A program made the translations under genes and the position numbers. DNA of 64,000 nucleotides from Aurifilum marmelostoma. Taxonomy: Eukaryota > Ascomycota > Sordariomycetes > Diaporthales > Cryphonectriaceae. The stretch spans positions 1,725,001-1,789,000 of the forward strand of contig JAMXSV010000004.1 in the NCBI GenBank assembly GCA_027559495.1, written 5' to 3'. Below are positions 33,801-43,395 of the stretch, piece by piece. The first letter of the stretch is position 1. Each line of letters begins with the position of its first letter. The notes under the pieces are model-generated. The model was not told the origin of the DNA. It saw nothing but the letters and a program-made list of their open reading frames with translations, and made no database searches.

Positions 33801-34996
33801 CCGGGTCATATAGGTCGTCTCTCGGGTCTAGCTTGTCGCCTAATACAACTATGTCGGAACAGAGACACCGGCGGCCGTCGTCCCAGCCTACCTCCTCCAT
33901 TGGGCTGCCTCGAGTCTCGCCGGCTGCAGCATCCCCGGACCAAGAAATGCACAGTCCGTCACGGGATTTACCCTCATCCCACTCATTTTTTTTCTCTTCC
34001 AGTAGATCATCTTCAGGGCCCTCCCTCCATAGTGTCCCGGAGCATGGACCCGACGGGAACACTCAGGCTCCACCACAAGATGTAGGAAGGTCTGCCACAG
34101 ACCAGACGGGACCGGAGGCAGAACAATCACAAAAGGGCTCGGTGCATGGAGCAAATGGCCCTGTGGAAAGACCGACCTCTGCACGAGATGGGCAGGATAG
34201 CGAGGGTATCTCGGAACCTCAGCTTGTGAATGAGCAACTTAACGACGGAGGCGCTGGAAGTGAACGCGCTGATGAAGAGCCCGCTGGACCACAGGACGGC
34301 CAAGAACAAGCCGCGGGGGATGATCAGTCTCGCCAACGATTGGATGCGTCTAGACAGCCAAATGAAAACCATGGTAGGAGCGAATTCGGCAGGCGTGGAG
34401 AGAGACGCTGGAATGAGAGGTCGAATCCCAGGTGGTCGCAAGCTCCCGGCCCTGTGCGCGTGCCTCTAGCGAGCCCTGAGAGGCAATTCTTGCGGCTGGT
34501 GTGGACTCTATCCTGTTGGTTCACCTATGGGCAGCTTCTCAACATCCGTGTTATTGTTTGCTTCCTCGTGGTCCTCGTGCGGTCCTACCTCAGGACGGCT
34601 CTAGATTTCCTGACAACAGGGGTAACGCGTCCCCGCCGCGTACTTGTTTTGCCGGCAGAAGAGATGGTGTCGCTGGCGCTGTGGTGCATCATCGTTGGCC
34701 ACCTGACCATGTTGGCCGCGATGGGCGAGGAGAGAAGGCTGTGGCTGGCTGCCAACCCGACGACGGCGAGCTATGTCAGGGGACTGAGAAACCGCAGGCC
34801 GTACCCATGGTGGTCGCCGTACGAGGTGGACTATGCATTGCTTGCCCCGATTGTGGATTCTTGGAGTGCATGGCTCCACCAGCTGTATTTTCGCCGTGGC
34901 AGCGGACCTATGCGTGGTCTGTCTGATACCTATGAGGTGCTCGCTGGCTTGATTGGGAATCTGCTCTGGGAAATTCCGGGGGCTTTGGACCTGTGA
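30812..34996 (+). CDS. Large coiled-coil protein with C-terminal membrane segments, unknown function
   Basis: Single exon, 1,394 aa. The open frame begins 21 nt earlier at a TTG; the ATG at 30812 is the first in frame. The N-terminus is basic, Ser/Arg-rich and disordered. A folded helical region follows (about residues 200-330, TRATMLKPLLDRLREARLF to the Asn/Arg/Cys helix near 31790). A coiled coil spans about 390-450 (LADEMRDQLEAYEERIITVEEE) and another about 600-640 (LQTRLRIVEEERDALRRERD). A long acidic/Ser-rich disordered part follows. The last 180 residues hold at least two hydrophobic segments, near 34525-34600 (LNIRVIVCFLVVLV) and 34655-34720 (LALWCIIVGHLTMLAAMG), and a weaker one at the C-terminus. 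This fits a tail-anchored scaffold of the nuclear envelope, ER or another inner membrane. I do not recognise the family. Confidence 0.8.
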   Translation: MADQASHRRRLRASSINSPVTDTGRRASSGSASTPYTRRMGRWPPFSRSSSRPGTAESGSLPHTPRFGRIPLGGFLSQYSPFSRHSDTSGSPSSPAPPRTGVNLLQELEEADEFDEDEDATDLGKARSSWQRSSDIPRDFPPGLRPSALPDDRSPAIEAQETASFSPASDAPLQTSQYGRLRALTGRSRRGSMPLQPSTVDANAAMARALTSRATMLKPLLDRLREARLFTDMGSLMDVTLMAQYNFRRLDMEVVEQFAEEFIEDFRHRLDHPEAGPVLPIEAREQVTNEMKTLSTRTRSLMTEVVANTLQADADTIRSICVDLNRCIGVNVSRPGSAAGRARARSDARIPTLKRSVSQMSIVSKPESVYSPLGGPLDHERLYALPREELIEYIISQDHLADEMRDQLEAYEERIITVEEEKDTEHKQLLSLRAEIDIEKARVHEFGKRGLDINGNEETKPQEREEARETHDHKSALLEPRVRSRSPRSHTRSRSDFLPFPDRSISPRFRSPPATEKISSLASFLEDDNKQKERDFADVQRIIALLNDEDDLIAGFIDRTAQRAALSSRDIDDPDITQLPPDVSIHRASTTDSTVVAATSDGLTKKQLQTRLRIVEEERDALRRERDTFLEQATRSHTIDDLGPRDRERIAFFAERASRFIDKYLHDFIRCSRRVSIFAGVIVEVGRMDAGQQPCTDALQALLETSSMISDAKPRPYERDPVEGFERFGELEAYQNEWLPDVEEFLNLFITLFEDVQNLTTKARAWEIANPKHLEDDQPGRRSEYEGVLRGRTPSLLSRVASSISGLLLGAEEAKEPHAPASIEPEGSSSSRSGNLDEKQSDLAISQTSGSSHVSFADTHSQLPVPTNHELPPKGILRRSAGRPRSLDIGRANSSRQRTMDTAASTPYPILTAKGDTAGSSSASLPATFGSARDEQSPLPDVPTAEDDHDTGSIIAEHEEGESTVAQRSDNLERSSSRSQSPEDLQWGGLLGLISQTGSYRSSLGSSLSPNTTMSEQRHRRPSSQPTSSIGLPRVSPAAASPDQEMHSPSRDLPSSHSFFFSSSRSSSGPSLHSVPEHGPDGNTQAPPQDVGRSATDQTGPEAEQSQKGSVHGANGPVERPTSARDGQDSEGISEPQLVNEQLNDGGAGSERADEEPAGPQDGQEQAAGDDQSRQRLDASRQPNENHGRSEFGRRGERRWNERSNPRWSQAPGPVRVPLASPERQFLRLVWTLSCWFTYGQLLNIRVIVCFLVVLVRSYLRTALDFLTTGVTRPRRVLVLPAEEMVSLALWCIIVGHLTMLAAMGEERRLWLAANPTTASYVRGLRNRRPYPWWSPYEVDYALLAPIVDSWSAWLHQLYFRRGSGPMRGLSDTYEVLAGLIGNLLWEIPGALDL

Positions 34997-37511
34997 TGAA
35001 GCATCAGGTATGGGGAAGTACCGACTGTACCTCAGGTGGATGATAAGACAAGAGTGTCAACTCAGCAGCACGGAAAGCCAGTGGAATAGACACAGGGCGG
35101 ACCTGATACCTTAACATAGTGTTGTCGTAATCAATATCATACTATATAGGCGGTCACATGCTTCACTTGTGTGGGTTCACTATTTGTGCTAGGCCTTCAT
35201 TGTCGAAGCAGTCGTGCCGACAACAATTGACAGCATAAATTAGTCTTCAGCATATCTATATCATGTGCAATCGCCGGCTCATGTTTTGATGCAATTCGTG
35301 GACAACAAATGGTCCGAAATCGAACTCGCAGTCAATATCTAGCTGTCATGATCTCTGCAGACTGGCCCTGCAGAAAGGTCTCGGGGTTTGGGCAGCGTGA
35401 TGAATGTCTCAAAAGGGCTGTGGTTTGGGTGGCACGTGGACTTGCATTGACCTTGCAAGCTACCACCATAGTCCACATGTAGAACCAAGCCGGAGCCGCC
35501 ATCTGACCATCATCTACAGTGAGATTACCCCACGATCTGCGGGCCATCATCTTGTGCTGGCGCTACCTGGTCTAACCAACGTAGTACGTAATGTTTTATT
35601 GTAGTAAACGTGTTGAGCGTATCCTTGGGCTTGACAGGCAAACAGGAGTGTGCAGTTCCACTGGTGGCAGGCATTCGAATTACGAGGCGAGCAACTGTTT
35701 TACTGCGTTACAGGCACGGCACAATACTGACCTTGTCGAGGGGGTGAACAAGGTAGGATCCAGCCAGGGCACTCGACTGGACTCGAGAATGCCATCTGTA
35801 ACGCGATGGGCATGTCGGGTTGGGGGTTGTGTGGGGGAGGCCCACAGTTTTTCCCCTACCAAGAGAGACCCTTCTTGCATAAATCACTGCAGCACAGCGA
35901 GGGAGTAGCGATAATGCTGTATACTGGTGCAGGCGGTACCTGAAGGCGGGTGGGGACTGATCGCCGTTTCCCTCGCCGTCGCCGTTCGCCACGGGCAGAC
36001 CATCTGACAGCTGATCACTGATAGGTGGTGGTGCAGTTGACTCGGGAATGCCTATCTTGAAGTCTGTATCTCGCGAGCTGGTACCGTTTCAACTCGCATA
36101 AGTGGCTGTCTTGGGGGGAGCGCTAGGGAGGTCGAGGTGTTGGTGCGGTCCCGTGCTTGTTGGTATGTGCACGTTGTACATAGAGAGGAAGAGCATCCGA
36201 GAGGAGTGAGAGAGAGGCGAACCATGACAGTCAGTCTCCACGTTGCGGCAAGGAAAAGGGGGAAGAAAGAAACGGTGAGTCTTGCCAGCTACCACAACCG
36301 CAGGGTTGACCATCCAGTCGAGAAGAAGACAGGAACCACGTCGATGTGCATTTCAGCTCTGATGCCGCGGCCAAGGCCGACTGGTAGAAGCGTCATCCTC
36401 CTCCTGCTGTCTTTGTTCCTCGGCTCCTCCTATTCCGCGCTGCTATGTTACGACACATGTACCGCTGAGCACGTACATAGTAGAGTTGTAGGTACTTACC
36501 TAGATCCACGCATGTAGAAGTATGTCGTTCCGCTTTCGGACCCTTCGTCCCCAAAAGGTGACTCTCTCCCTCTTCACAGTGTGGTATTCAGCCATGTCAG
36601 CGGACCAGGCAGAGAGAGGCAGAGAGGCCAAGGTGCCCAGGGCTGCCGTGCTCTTGTGGCTAGGTACCCCGTAAGCTCTCTAGAGTGCTGGCATCATAGG
36701 TGGGTCCCAGAGCTCCTTCTGGCCCCACCAGGGCGAGGCAGGCGCCAGCTGTCGTGACTCTTTCCGTTCCCCGGCTGGTGCTGTGACAGCCCACCCCCAG
36801 TGCTGCTACGACCCAGCACCAGCAGCGCTATATGTACTGTACCAGTGTACGTAGGCTACCCTGGTCCGCCCAGGAGCCACAAGTGTTAGGCTTACTAGCC
36901 GTGCTAGGTCCTCAGCCAGCGTCTGAGGGCGCCTGGTACTCTATACCCTGTCGCTGCACCTGGCTCGAGGCTTTGGCCGCGGGTGCACACAGCATCAGGC
37001 TAACTGGCTGATGTACCTGGTACCTTCCTGTCCGCTCTTGGCTCCCCTGCCTCCCCCGGCCCTGGGGGATCCGTCCAGGTAGGTCAGTCGTCATTCCAAG
37101 TGGGCGGCGATAACGACTTGAGGTGGTCCCGTGCCTTGTCCTTTATCGCTTGTCACAGTCGCTGTTGCAGCTTGTCTTGCGCATGCGCACCGCAGCCTTC
37201 CTGTTAGCCTTAAGCTTCCCCAACCTCCTCCGACCTGACTCCTCATCTATCGTCCTCTCGCACTCTCTCCCTCCCTCCTCCTCCTCTTTCTCCTTCTTCA
37301 TCATCAACAACACAACAACCTGGACTCTCCATCATTTCCTCCTTTCGCATCACCTCTTGAGCTTCCTCATTCTTCTTATTGCCCTTCTTTTCTCGGGCTC
37401 CCTCCTCGCTGCCCTTTTGTACCTTGACCAGTCGCTGGTAGACCCACGAGCCGCTCCTTATCTCTCTATCTCCCACGTCTTGATCACATCATCATCACCA
37501 TCATCATCACA
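34997..37511. other. Intergenic region upstream of PRB1
   Basis: 2.5 kb with no convincing gene. The last 300 bp before 37512 are strongly CT-rich (37240-37500) with TCATCA repeats and look like the PRB1 leader. Several GTACCT/AGGTAC-type short palindromes occur between 36480 and 37020. The open frames are short and lack motifs. Confidence 0.6.
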
Positions 37512-39146
37512 ATGAGAGGCCTCGCCGCCCTCTCCTTTGCAGCCACTGCTGTGGCTGCCGTCGTCCCTGCCTTTGGGACTGAGACCATTCACAATGGTGC
37601 CGCTCCTTTGTTGTCTTCCACCAACGCCGAGGTCATTCCCGACCGTTACATCATCAAGTTCAAGAGTCATGTGACAGACAAGCACGCCGACGACCACCAT
37701 GTCTGGCTCAACTCCGTCCACAGTGCCAACCAGGAGGCCCGCGAGCTGGAGCTGCGGAAGCGTGGCCAGTGGCCTCTCGATGATGGCTTCACCGTCTTCG
37801 AGGGCTTGAAGCACAAGTACTCCATCGGCGGCAGCTTCTCCGGCTACGCAGGCCACTGGAGCGAGGACACCATCGAGGCCATCCGCTCTCATCCTGATGT
37901 AAGTTTCCTTGTTTTTCTTGCCTCTGAGAGCACGTCGGCTGACCGGGTTGGTCTCTGGTGACAGGTCGAGGCTGTCGAGCATGACACGATCGTCCACACG
38001 ATGGAGTACAAGGTGGAGGAGTCCTGCAATGGCGAGACCGAGAAGATGGCCCCCTGGGGTCTGGCTCGTGTCTCTCACCGGAACACACTCTCGTTTGGTA
38101 CCTTCAATAAGTACCTTTACGCCGAGGACGGTGGAGAGGGTGTCGATGCCTACGTGATTGACACTGGTACCAACATTGACCACGTTGACTTCGAGGGCCG
38201 TGCCTCGTGGGGCAAGACCATCCCTAAGGGTGATGCTGACGTCGACGGCAACGGCCACGGCACCCACTGCTCTGGCACCATCGCCGGCAAGAAGTACGGT
38301 GTTGCGAAGAAGGCCAACGTCTACGCCGTCAAGGTCCTCCGGTCCAACGGCAGCGGCACCATGGCCGATGTCATTGGCGGAGTCGACTGGGCTGCCTCCC
38401 ACCACCTTGAGCAGGTCAAGGCCGCCAAGGATGGCAAGCGCAAGGGCTTCAAGGGCTCCGTCGCCAACATGTCTCTTGGCGGTGGCAAGACCAAGATGCT
38501 CGATGCTGCTGTTAACGCCGCCGTTGAGCAGGGCATCCACTTCGCCGTGGCTGCCGGCAACGACAACGCCGATGCTTGCAACTACTCGCCTGCTGCTGCC
38601 GAGAATGCCGTGACCGTCGGTGCCTCCGCCATCGATGACAGCCGTGCTTACTTCTCCAACTACGGCAAGTGCACTGACATCTTCGCCCCCGGCCTGAGCA
38701 TCCAGTCCACCTGGATCGGCAGCGACCACGCCGTCAACACCATCTCCGGCACTTCCATGGCCTCTCCTCACATTGCTGGTCTCCTGGCCTACTTCCTGTC
38801 CCTCCAGCCCGCCAAGGACTCCGAGTACGCTCTGGCCGAGATCACCCCCAAGGAGCTCAAGAGCCAGATGATCAGCCTCGGCACCTCGGGCGCCCTCTCT
38901 GACCTGCCCAGCGATACCCCCAACGTCCTCGCCTGGAATGGCGGCGGTTGCAGCAACTACTCCTCCATCCTCGAGGCTGGTGGCTACACCGTCAAGTCTG
39001 AGGGTAAGACCATCCTGTCGTCCGTTTCTGACAAGGTCGCCGAGGCCGGTGAGTCTCTGGCCGATAAGGTCGAGAAGCTCTCCGAGAAGATCCACGAGCT
39101 TGTCGACGAGGAGCTCCAGGAGTTCATGGATGAGATGACCGTGTAA
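37512..39146 (+). CDS. PRB1: Subtilisin-like vacuolar protease (proteinase B/cerevisin type)
   Basis: Exons 37512-37898 and 37965-39146 give 522 aa. The 66-nt intron has a GTAAGT donor, a CTGAC branch site and a GACAG acceptor, phase 0. A signal peptide covers about residues 1-16 (LAALSFAATAVAAV). The I9-type propeptide includes IPDRYIIKFK near residue 45. The S8 catalytic domain has the full triad: D195 (VIDTG), H227 (GNGHGTHCSGT) and S393 (SGTSMASPH), with oxyanion N328 (AAGND). The C-terminal extension, after the catalytic domain, is an acidic amphipathic helix (KVEKLSEKIHELVDEELQEF). This is the proteinase B architecture (yeast Prb1, Aspergillus PepC, Magnaporthe Spm1), active in the vacuole in protein turnover and autophagic breakdown. 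Codon bias is strong, suggesting high expression. Confidence 0.95.
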
Positions 39147-40140
39147 GGACGTGGTGTTCGGTAATAGAACATATAAGCGCCACGCGTTTGGCAGGGCATC
39201 CTTCATCATATCATCATAATCATCATCATGGTCGTCATCATGTCCCCCCCATCATGGGGAGGTCGTCTTGATATAGCGTCGGGATTGGACGCGGAGTGGT
39301 CCTCTCGCTCTACGATGAGCAGAGTGGTCCCTCAACACTGACATCGCACATGGATGGGAGTTTTCCTTTTTTTTTTTTTTTTTTTTCCCCTTTCGCCTTT
39401 TTCCTTCGGTATGTGAATGTGCGTGCAGACTTGTTATTGGCTTGGCTTCATCAAGCATGGTTTTGAACGGTCAAGAAGGGTCTGGGCATTGTTCTCCATA
39501 AATGGCTCTCTCTCTCGCCCTACAACTAACTACAATACATTCTATGGGATTTCCTTGTCTCTCGAACCACTCTCTATGCTCCTCTCGGTCTGTTCCACTG
39601 TCTTCATTGCGACTCTTGTGTGTGTGTGCCCTTGTCGAGTGGCTGATAAATTTGCTGGGCATCGTTACGCGTCCTCAGTCGCGCCTTCTTCAATTCGAGC
39701 GGGACTGGCAACCGAGTTGACCTCACCATACATGCTATTAGCTCGTGCTTTCCACCCTGAGATCTTTTACACCCATGCTGCTGCAGCGTCTCGGATGTAT
39801 TCAGGCGGCAATGTTTGTTTTGGTCTGTTCGCCAGACGATCCACAGAACACATCAGAAGAACCTCATCAGCTACTTTGCCCGTGGAATACCTCAACGAGG
39901 CAGGGTCTGTCTGGCGTATCCGAAATCTGATATTCTTGGTTAGCTACACTACACACCACATTGGTGGTCTCTTTCTGGCTTTTAACTTGATATCACCATC
40001 CTGAGATCACCTCCTTGTCCCTCCCTACCAGCAGCACTCAAGTTTCTCAGCCCAGTCACCCTCGTTGCACGCCTCAAAATTACGCAGGACCCCATTCCTC
40101 ACGGCCTTCAGTCTTTCTGCCTCTCCATCACATATTATCG
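39147..40140. other. Intergenic region, no supported gene
   Basis: Contains the PRB1 3' UTR with a CAT/ATC-rich stretch (39203-39242) and a T20 run (39367-39386). A 196-codon open frame (39417-40004) lacks an ATG start and any motif, and is more likely the leader of the next gene. Confidence 0.6.
39367..39386 (+). repeat. Poly(T)20 tract
   Basis: Twenty consecutive T, about 220 bp past the PRB1 stop codon. Confidence 0.95.
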
Positions 40141-43100
40141 ATGCTTCGCCGACACAGTACCAGGTCCAAGCCGGACCTGCAGCGGCGCAAGTCTACCTCG
40201 TCGGTGCGCCGCGTGCCCCTTGAACACATCAACGTTGCTGCCGCCCAGCGAGATGCGAAGCTCGCAGCTCTACAGGCTTTCTCCCGTGGGCAGGACCGTC
40301 ACTCTGCCGAGACGGCTCTGTTCCCACCGCAGCCCGACTCTTCGCACCTTGGAGAATATAGCGGCGGCCAGGCTCAGGTTTCGCGCACTGAGAGAGTGGT
40401 CGGCCGGAACAGCGAGGCGAACGGCCCAGCTCTGGGCCGCAGACGGAGTGTCCGGTTTGTAGGCTCAGATTCCGGCCTCCAGACTCGAGCTTCTAAGATC
40501 AGCATGCGCAAAGCTGCCACCGACAAAGAAGCTGTTGCCCATCTCCGGCCTATCTCCAGGACACAGAGCTCACAGGATATTGGCCGCCGGCAGGGTATAT
40601 GGCTTCAAGACGACGGCCGGGATATACCATGCCCAGACCGAATTTCGTCCTGTGGGAAGACACTGGTGACACCAAAGCCTGCCTTTACAGAGAATTTTAT
40701 ACAGGCCCTGGCCCCAGACCTTCAGCAATACACCCCGGAAGACGATGTAGCTTCCATGCCATCCTCATATCGGCGGGTGCGAAAATCCAGGTCCATGTTC
40801 ACGCCACGCAATACGTTGAGGAACAATAGTGAAGATGCTCAGCAAGTGTCACTGTCTGGGATCAGATCGACTGCCAGAGCGCAACACGCCTCGTCTAGGA
40901 TGCTGCGACCTCGTTTCTCATTCTTAAACAGGAAAGAATCTGACCATGCAGCAGTGCCTCCCTCTCTCAGAGCTCCCAAGTCGATGAGCTTCCTCAGGCA
41001 CTGGCGAGGTCATCCAGACGGAGGAGCACCACCCTGCCCAGGTCCAGCCCACGACACCCGACCAGCCTCACCAAGACCGTTGGTTCAAGACCACGGCCCC
41101 CAGTCACAAGATCTACCCAAACCTCGCAAACTGTCTGGATCAATGAGACACAACATGCGCAAGACTCTGCGGCGCAGCAGTGGAAACACCACCTCACCCA
41201 CGTCCGAGACGACTGCAAGCATGACTACAAATGTTCCAACAAGTCTCAGGGTCAAGGCGCGCAAGGTGTCATCCACTATGAAGTCCAGGATCATGAACAT
41301 GCTCACATACAAGAGCGAGGGCGATACCGACATCCCAACCCAACAGATTGAGGCTCGAAAGACGCATGTGTCGACGTCGTTCGAGGAAGAGGGGTTTGGT
41401 ACAATTGCATATGAGACTGTGGGCTCGCTGGCGAGGAGCCGTATCTCCAGAGTCTCCTCGCGTGTCCCTTCCCTTCATACCGTGCCTTCAAATGAGCGTT
41501 TACACTCCCTGAGGGGCAGTATTGAGAGTGCTCAGAGCGAGTCGAGAAAAGTATCGGACGAGAGGTCTCGAGTCACAAGCTGGGCTAGTACGGAGGGAGA
41601 GACTGCCATTACTCACAGAACACAGGGACACAGCTCGGACGAGTGGCCAAGGCAGCGGCTCTCCGTCATAACAGAGTCCGACCTTCAATCCCCGTCGCCC
41701 TCATTGACCCATCCAAGGGTCAGCCTCCAGACCATCACGTCCCAGGAGGAATTGATCCCTCCAACAAGCATGGAGCGCCTGCCTCCGGGAGCAACAGTTG
41801 ACAGCCAGCGTGTTTATTCAGCTTTGATGAAAAGGATGGGAGAGACACGGCAGCTTTTTGACGAAGTGGTCGAGCAGCGCAAGTCAAGTGACGCTTCAGA
41901 TCCTTTCCGGACGTTGTCGCCTCCTACCAGTGATAAGAGCAGTGGCAGAGGCAGTTCGGCCTCTTTCACCTGGGCACACATGACAACCAGTGACCGCCTG
42001 GAAAGCAATGATGACTGTCCAGGAGATGAGCCTAAGGACCCCGTGGGATCATTGCACTCATCTGCAGCAGCTAGAAGCTCCCACGAGGCTTCACATGGTC
42101 CTCGGGCTGGATCTCACCAGACTCTGTCGCCCCCATTGCATCTAGTTCCTGGAGGCGCAGATACATGTCACCACCCGAAACCTATTATTGATAGGAGTTC
42201 TACATTCTTTGGAAGCCCGACGTCACATCTCTTCCGAACAAAGAGTCCGTGGCGAAGAACGCTGCAGGAGGCAATGGAGAAAGCCAACACGTTGTCTGAA
42301 GGTTCTACAGTCAAAACCACTGACTCCACTGCCGCCCCGCCCACCATTGAGGCTGCCGCTAAGAAGGCAGTAACAGACTCGGCGAGCAGCTACTCTCAGG
42401 ATACGCAGTCCCATAAGTGGGCGATGGAACATGACCTACCTATCGCAGGACTTTCTAGTGCGGTTGAGACACCAACCACCTACCGCCCTACAGGAGGGCG
42501 CCTGGTCTCTACGACGAGATCCGTCGACTGGAAGACAACACTCTCCTACGAGGTCGAGAGGACGGAGATGTCGCCGCCATCCCCGACGAGAGTCAGTGGT
42601 AGGGCGTCAGAGATCGATTATGTCTTGCCGACGATGCCGCGAGCCTTTGGTCAAGGCCACGTGCGCGAGGCAGCGCAGATTGGACCCTGCGAAGAGGACG
42701 ATCACAGCATAACAACACCTGCCGTCCGCATGCCTACGGACCCTACAACACCTCTCAGCAGCATCGAGCCCAATGTCATGAAGCTCACTTCTCAACAGCG
42801 CTCAGTCATGCAGACCACACCACCTTCAGCAGGGCTGCTTCAGGAGAATACCTTGCCGAGATCCAAGACGACGGGCTCTTTGGGAGTGGATGTGACGCCG
42901 TTCGTGATTCCCAAGGACGCTATGCGACCACGTGCCTCGCCCTTGGACAGCAGTACAGAGTCCTGTGAGGAGAAGGAGACCGGGAGCGGCAACTTCTCAC
43001 AGCCAGATCCACCAGGACACGATGACAGTTTGGCAGTCAGACAGGCGAAGTCACTTGGTCACGTCCCAAGCTATGGCGGATTGTGCTCCGAAGAGACGGG

Positions 43101-43395
43101 CTCCCCTCTACGGCATAGAGGATCGCCCACGATCCGGCTCATGAGAAAGCAGGTCGCCAGACTAGAGCCCAACACAGAGTCTGCAGCCTCGACCCCAGCC
43201 TTCAGCAGTGCCTTTAGGCGCCACTTTGGGCCGCTGGCCTCTTCTCCGCGTCGTCGAGGCGAGGTTGTGGAAAAGGAAAACCAGAGTCCTACAAACAAGG
43301 CTCAAGCTCAGGGTGACCAAAGCATGGTGGATTTCTTCCTCAACAATCGAAAAAGGCAGGGGACGAGCAGTAGTGACGGGCCGGCCTTTGTATGA
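40141..43395 (+). CDS. Conserved disordered Ser-rich protein, unknown function
   Basis: Single exon, 1,084 aa from the ATG at 40141. The frame is open upstream to 40015, but only from a TTG. The N-terminus (MLRRHSTRSKPDLQRRKSTS, then RVPLEHINVAAAQRDAKLAALQAF) looks like the conserved part and resembles the start of several fungal hypothetical proteins known to me only as unnamed. The rest is rich in Ser, Thr, Pro, Arg and charged residues, without membrane segments or a recognised domain. Short basic patches (SMRHNMRKTLRRS; VKARKVSSTMKSRIMNMLTY) could be binding helices. A helix near 41800-41890 (VYSALMKRMGETRQLFDEVV) is the best folded candidate. The last residues MVDFFLNNRKRQG resemble a short terminal motif. 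It is probably cytoplasmic or cortical and a target of kinases, but this is inference. Confidence 0.75.
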   Translation: MLRRHSTRSKPDLQRRKSTSSVRRVPLEHINVAAAQRDAKLAALQAFSRGQDRHSAETALFPPQPDSSHLGEYSGGQAQVSRTERVVGRNSEANGPALGRRRSVRFVGSDSGLQTRASKISMRKAATDKEAVAHLRPISRTQSSQDIGRRQGIWLQDDGRDIPCPDRISSCGKTLVTPKPAFTENFIQALAPDLQQYTPEDDVASMPSSYRRVRKSRSMFTPRNTLRNNSEDAQQVSLSGIRSTARAQHASSRMLRPRFSFLNRKESDHAAVPPSLRAPKSMSFLRHWRGHPDGGAPPCPGPAHDTRPASPRPLVQDHGPQSQDLPKPRKLSGSMRHNMRKTLRRSSGNTTSPTSETTASMTTNVPTSLRVKARKVSSTMKSRIMNMLTYKSEGDTDIPTQQIEARKTHVSTSFEEEGFGTIAYETVGSLARSRISRVSSRVPSLHTVPSNERLHSLRGSIESAQSESRKVSDERSRVTSWASTEGETAITHRTQGHSSDEWPRQRLSVITESDLQSPSPSLTHPRVSLQTITSQEELIPPTSMERLPPGATVDSQRVYSALMKRMGETRQLFDEVVEQRKSSDASDPFRTLSPPTSDKSSGRGSSASFTWAHMTTSDRLESNDDCPGDEPKDPVGSLHSSAAARSSHEASHGPRAGSHQTLSPPLHLVPGGADTCHHPKPIIDRSSTFFGSPTSHLFRTKSPWRRTLQEAMEKANTLSEGSTVKTTDSTAAPPTIEAAAKKAVTDSASSYSQDTQSHKWAMEHDLPIAGLSSAVETPTTYRPTGGRLVSTTRSVDWKTTLSYEVERTEMSPPSPTRVSGRASEIDYVLPTMPRAFGQGHVREAAQIGPCEEDDHSITTPAVRMPTDPTTPLSSIEPNVMKLTSQQRSVMQTTPPSAGLLQENTLPRSKTTGSLGVDVTPFVIPKDAMRPRASPLDSSTESCEEKETGSGNFSQPDPPGHDDSLAVRQAKSLGHVPSYGGLCSEETGSPLRHRGSPTIRLMRKQVARLEPNTESAASTPAFSSAFRRHFGPLASSPRRRGEVVEKENQSPTNKAQAQGDQSMVDFFLNNRKRQGTSSSDGPAFV

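Noticed and set aside
37458..39209. 583-codon open frame antisense to the PRB1 protease gene
   Set aside because: It lies fully opposite a well-supported gene with strong G/C third-position bias, which removes stop codons from the matching antisense frame. It crosses the PRB1 intron and has no domain.
39417..40004. 195-codon plus-strand frame before the 40141 gene
   Set aside because: Begins with GTG, has no motif, and includes the probable leader of the next gene.
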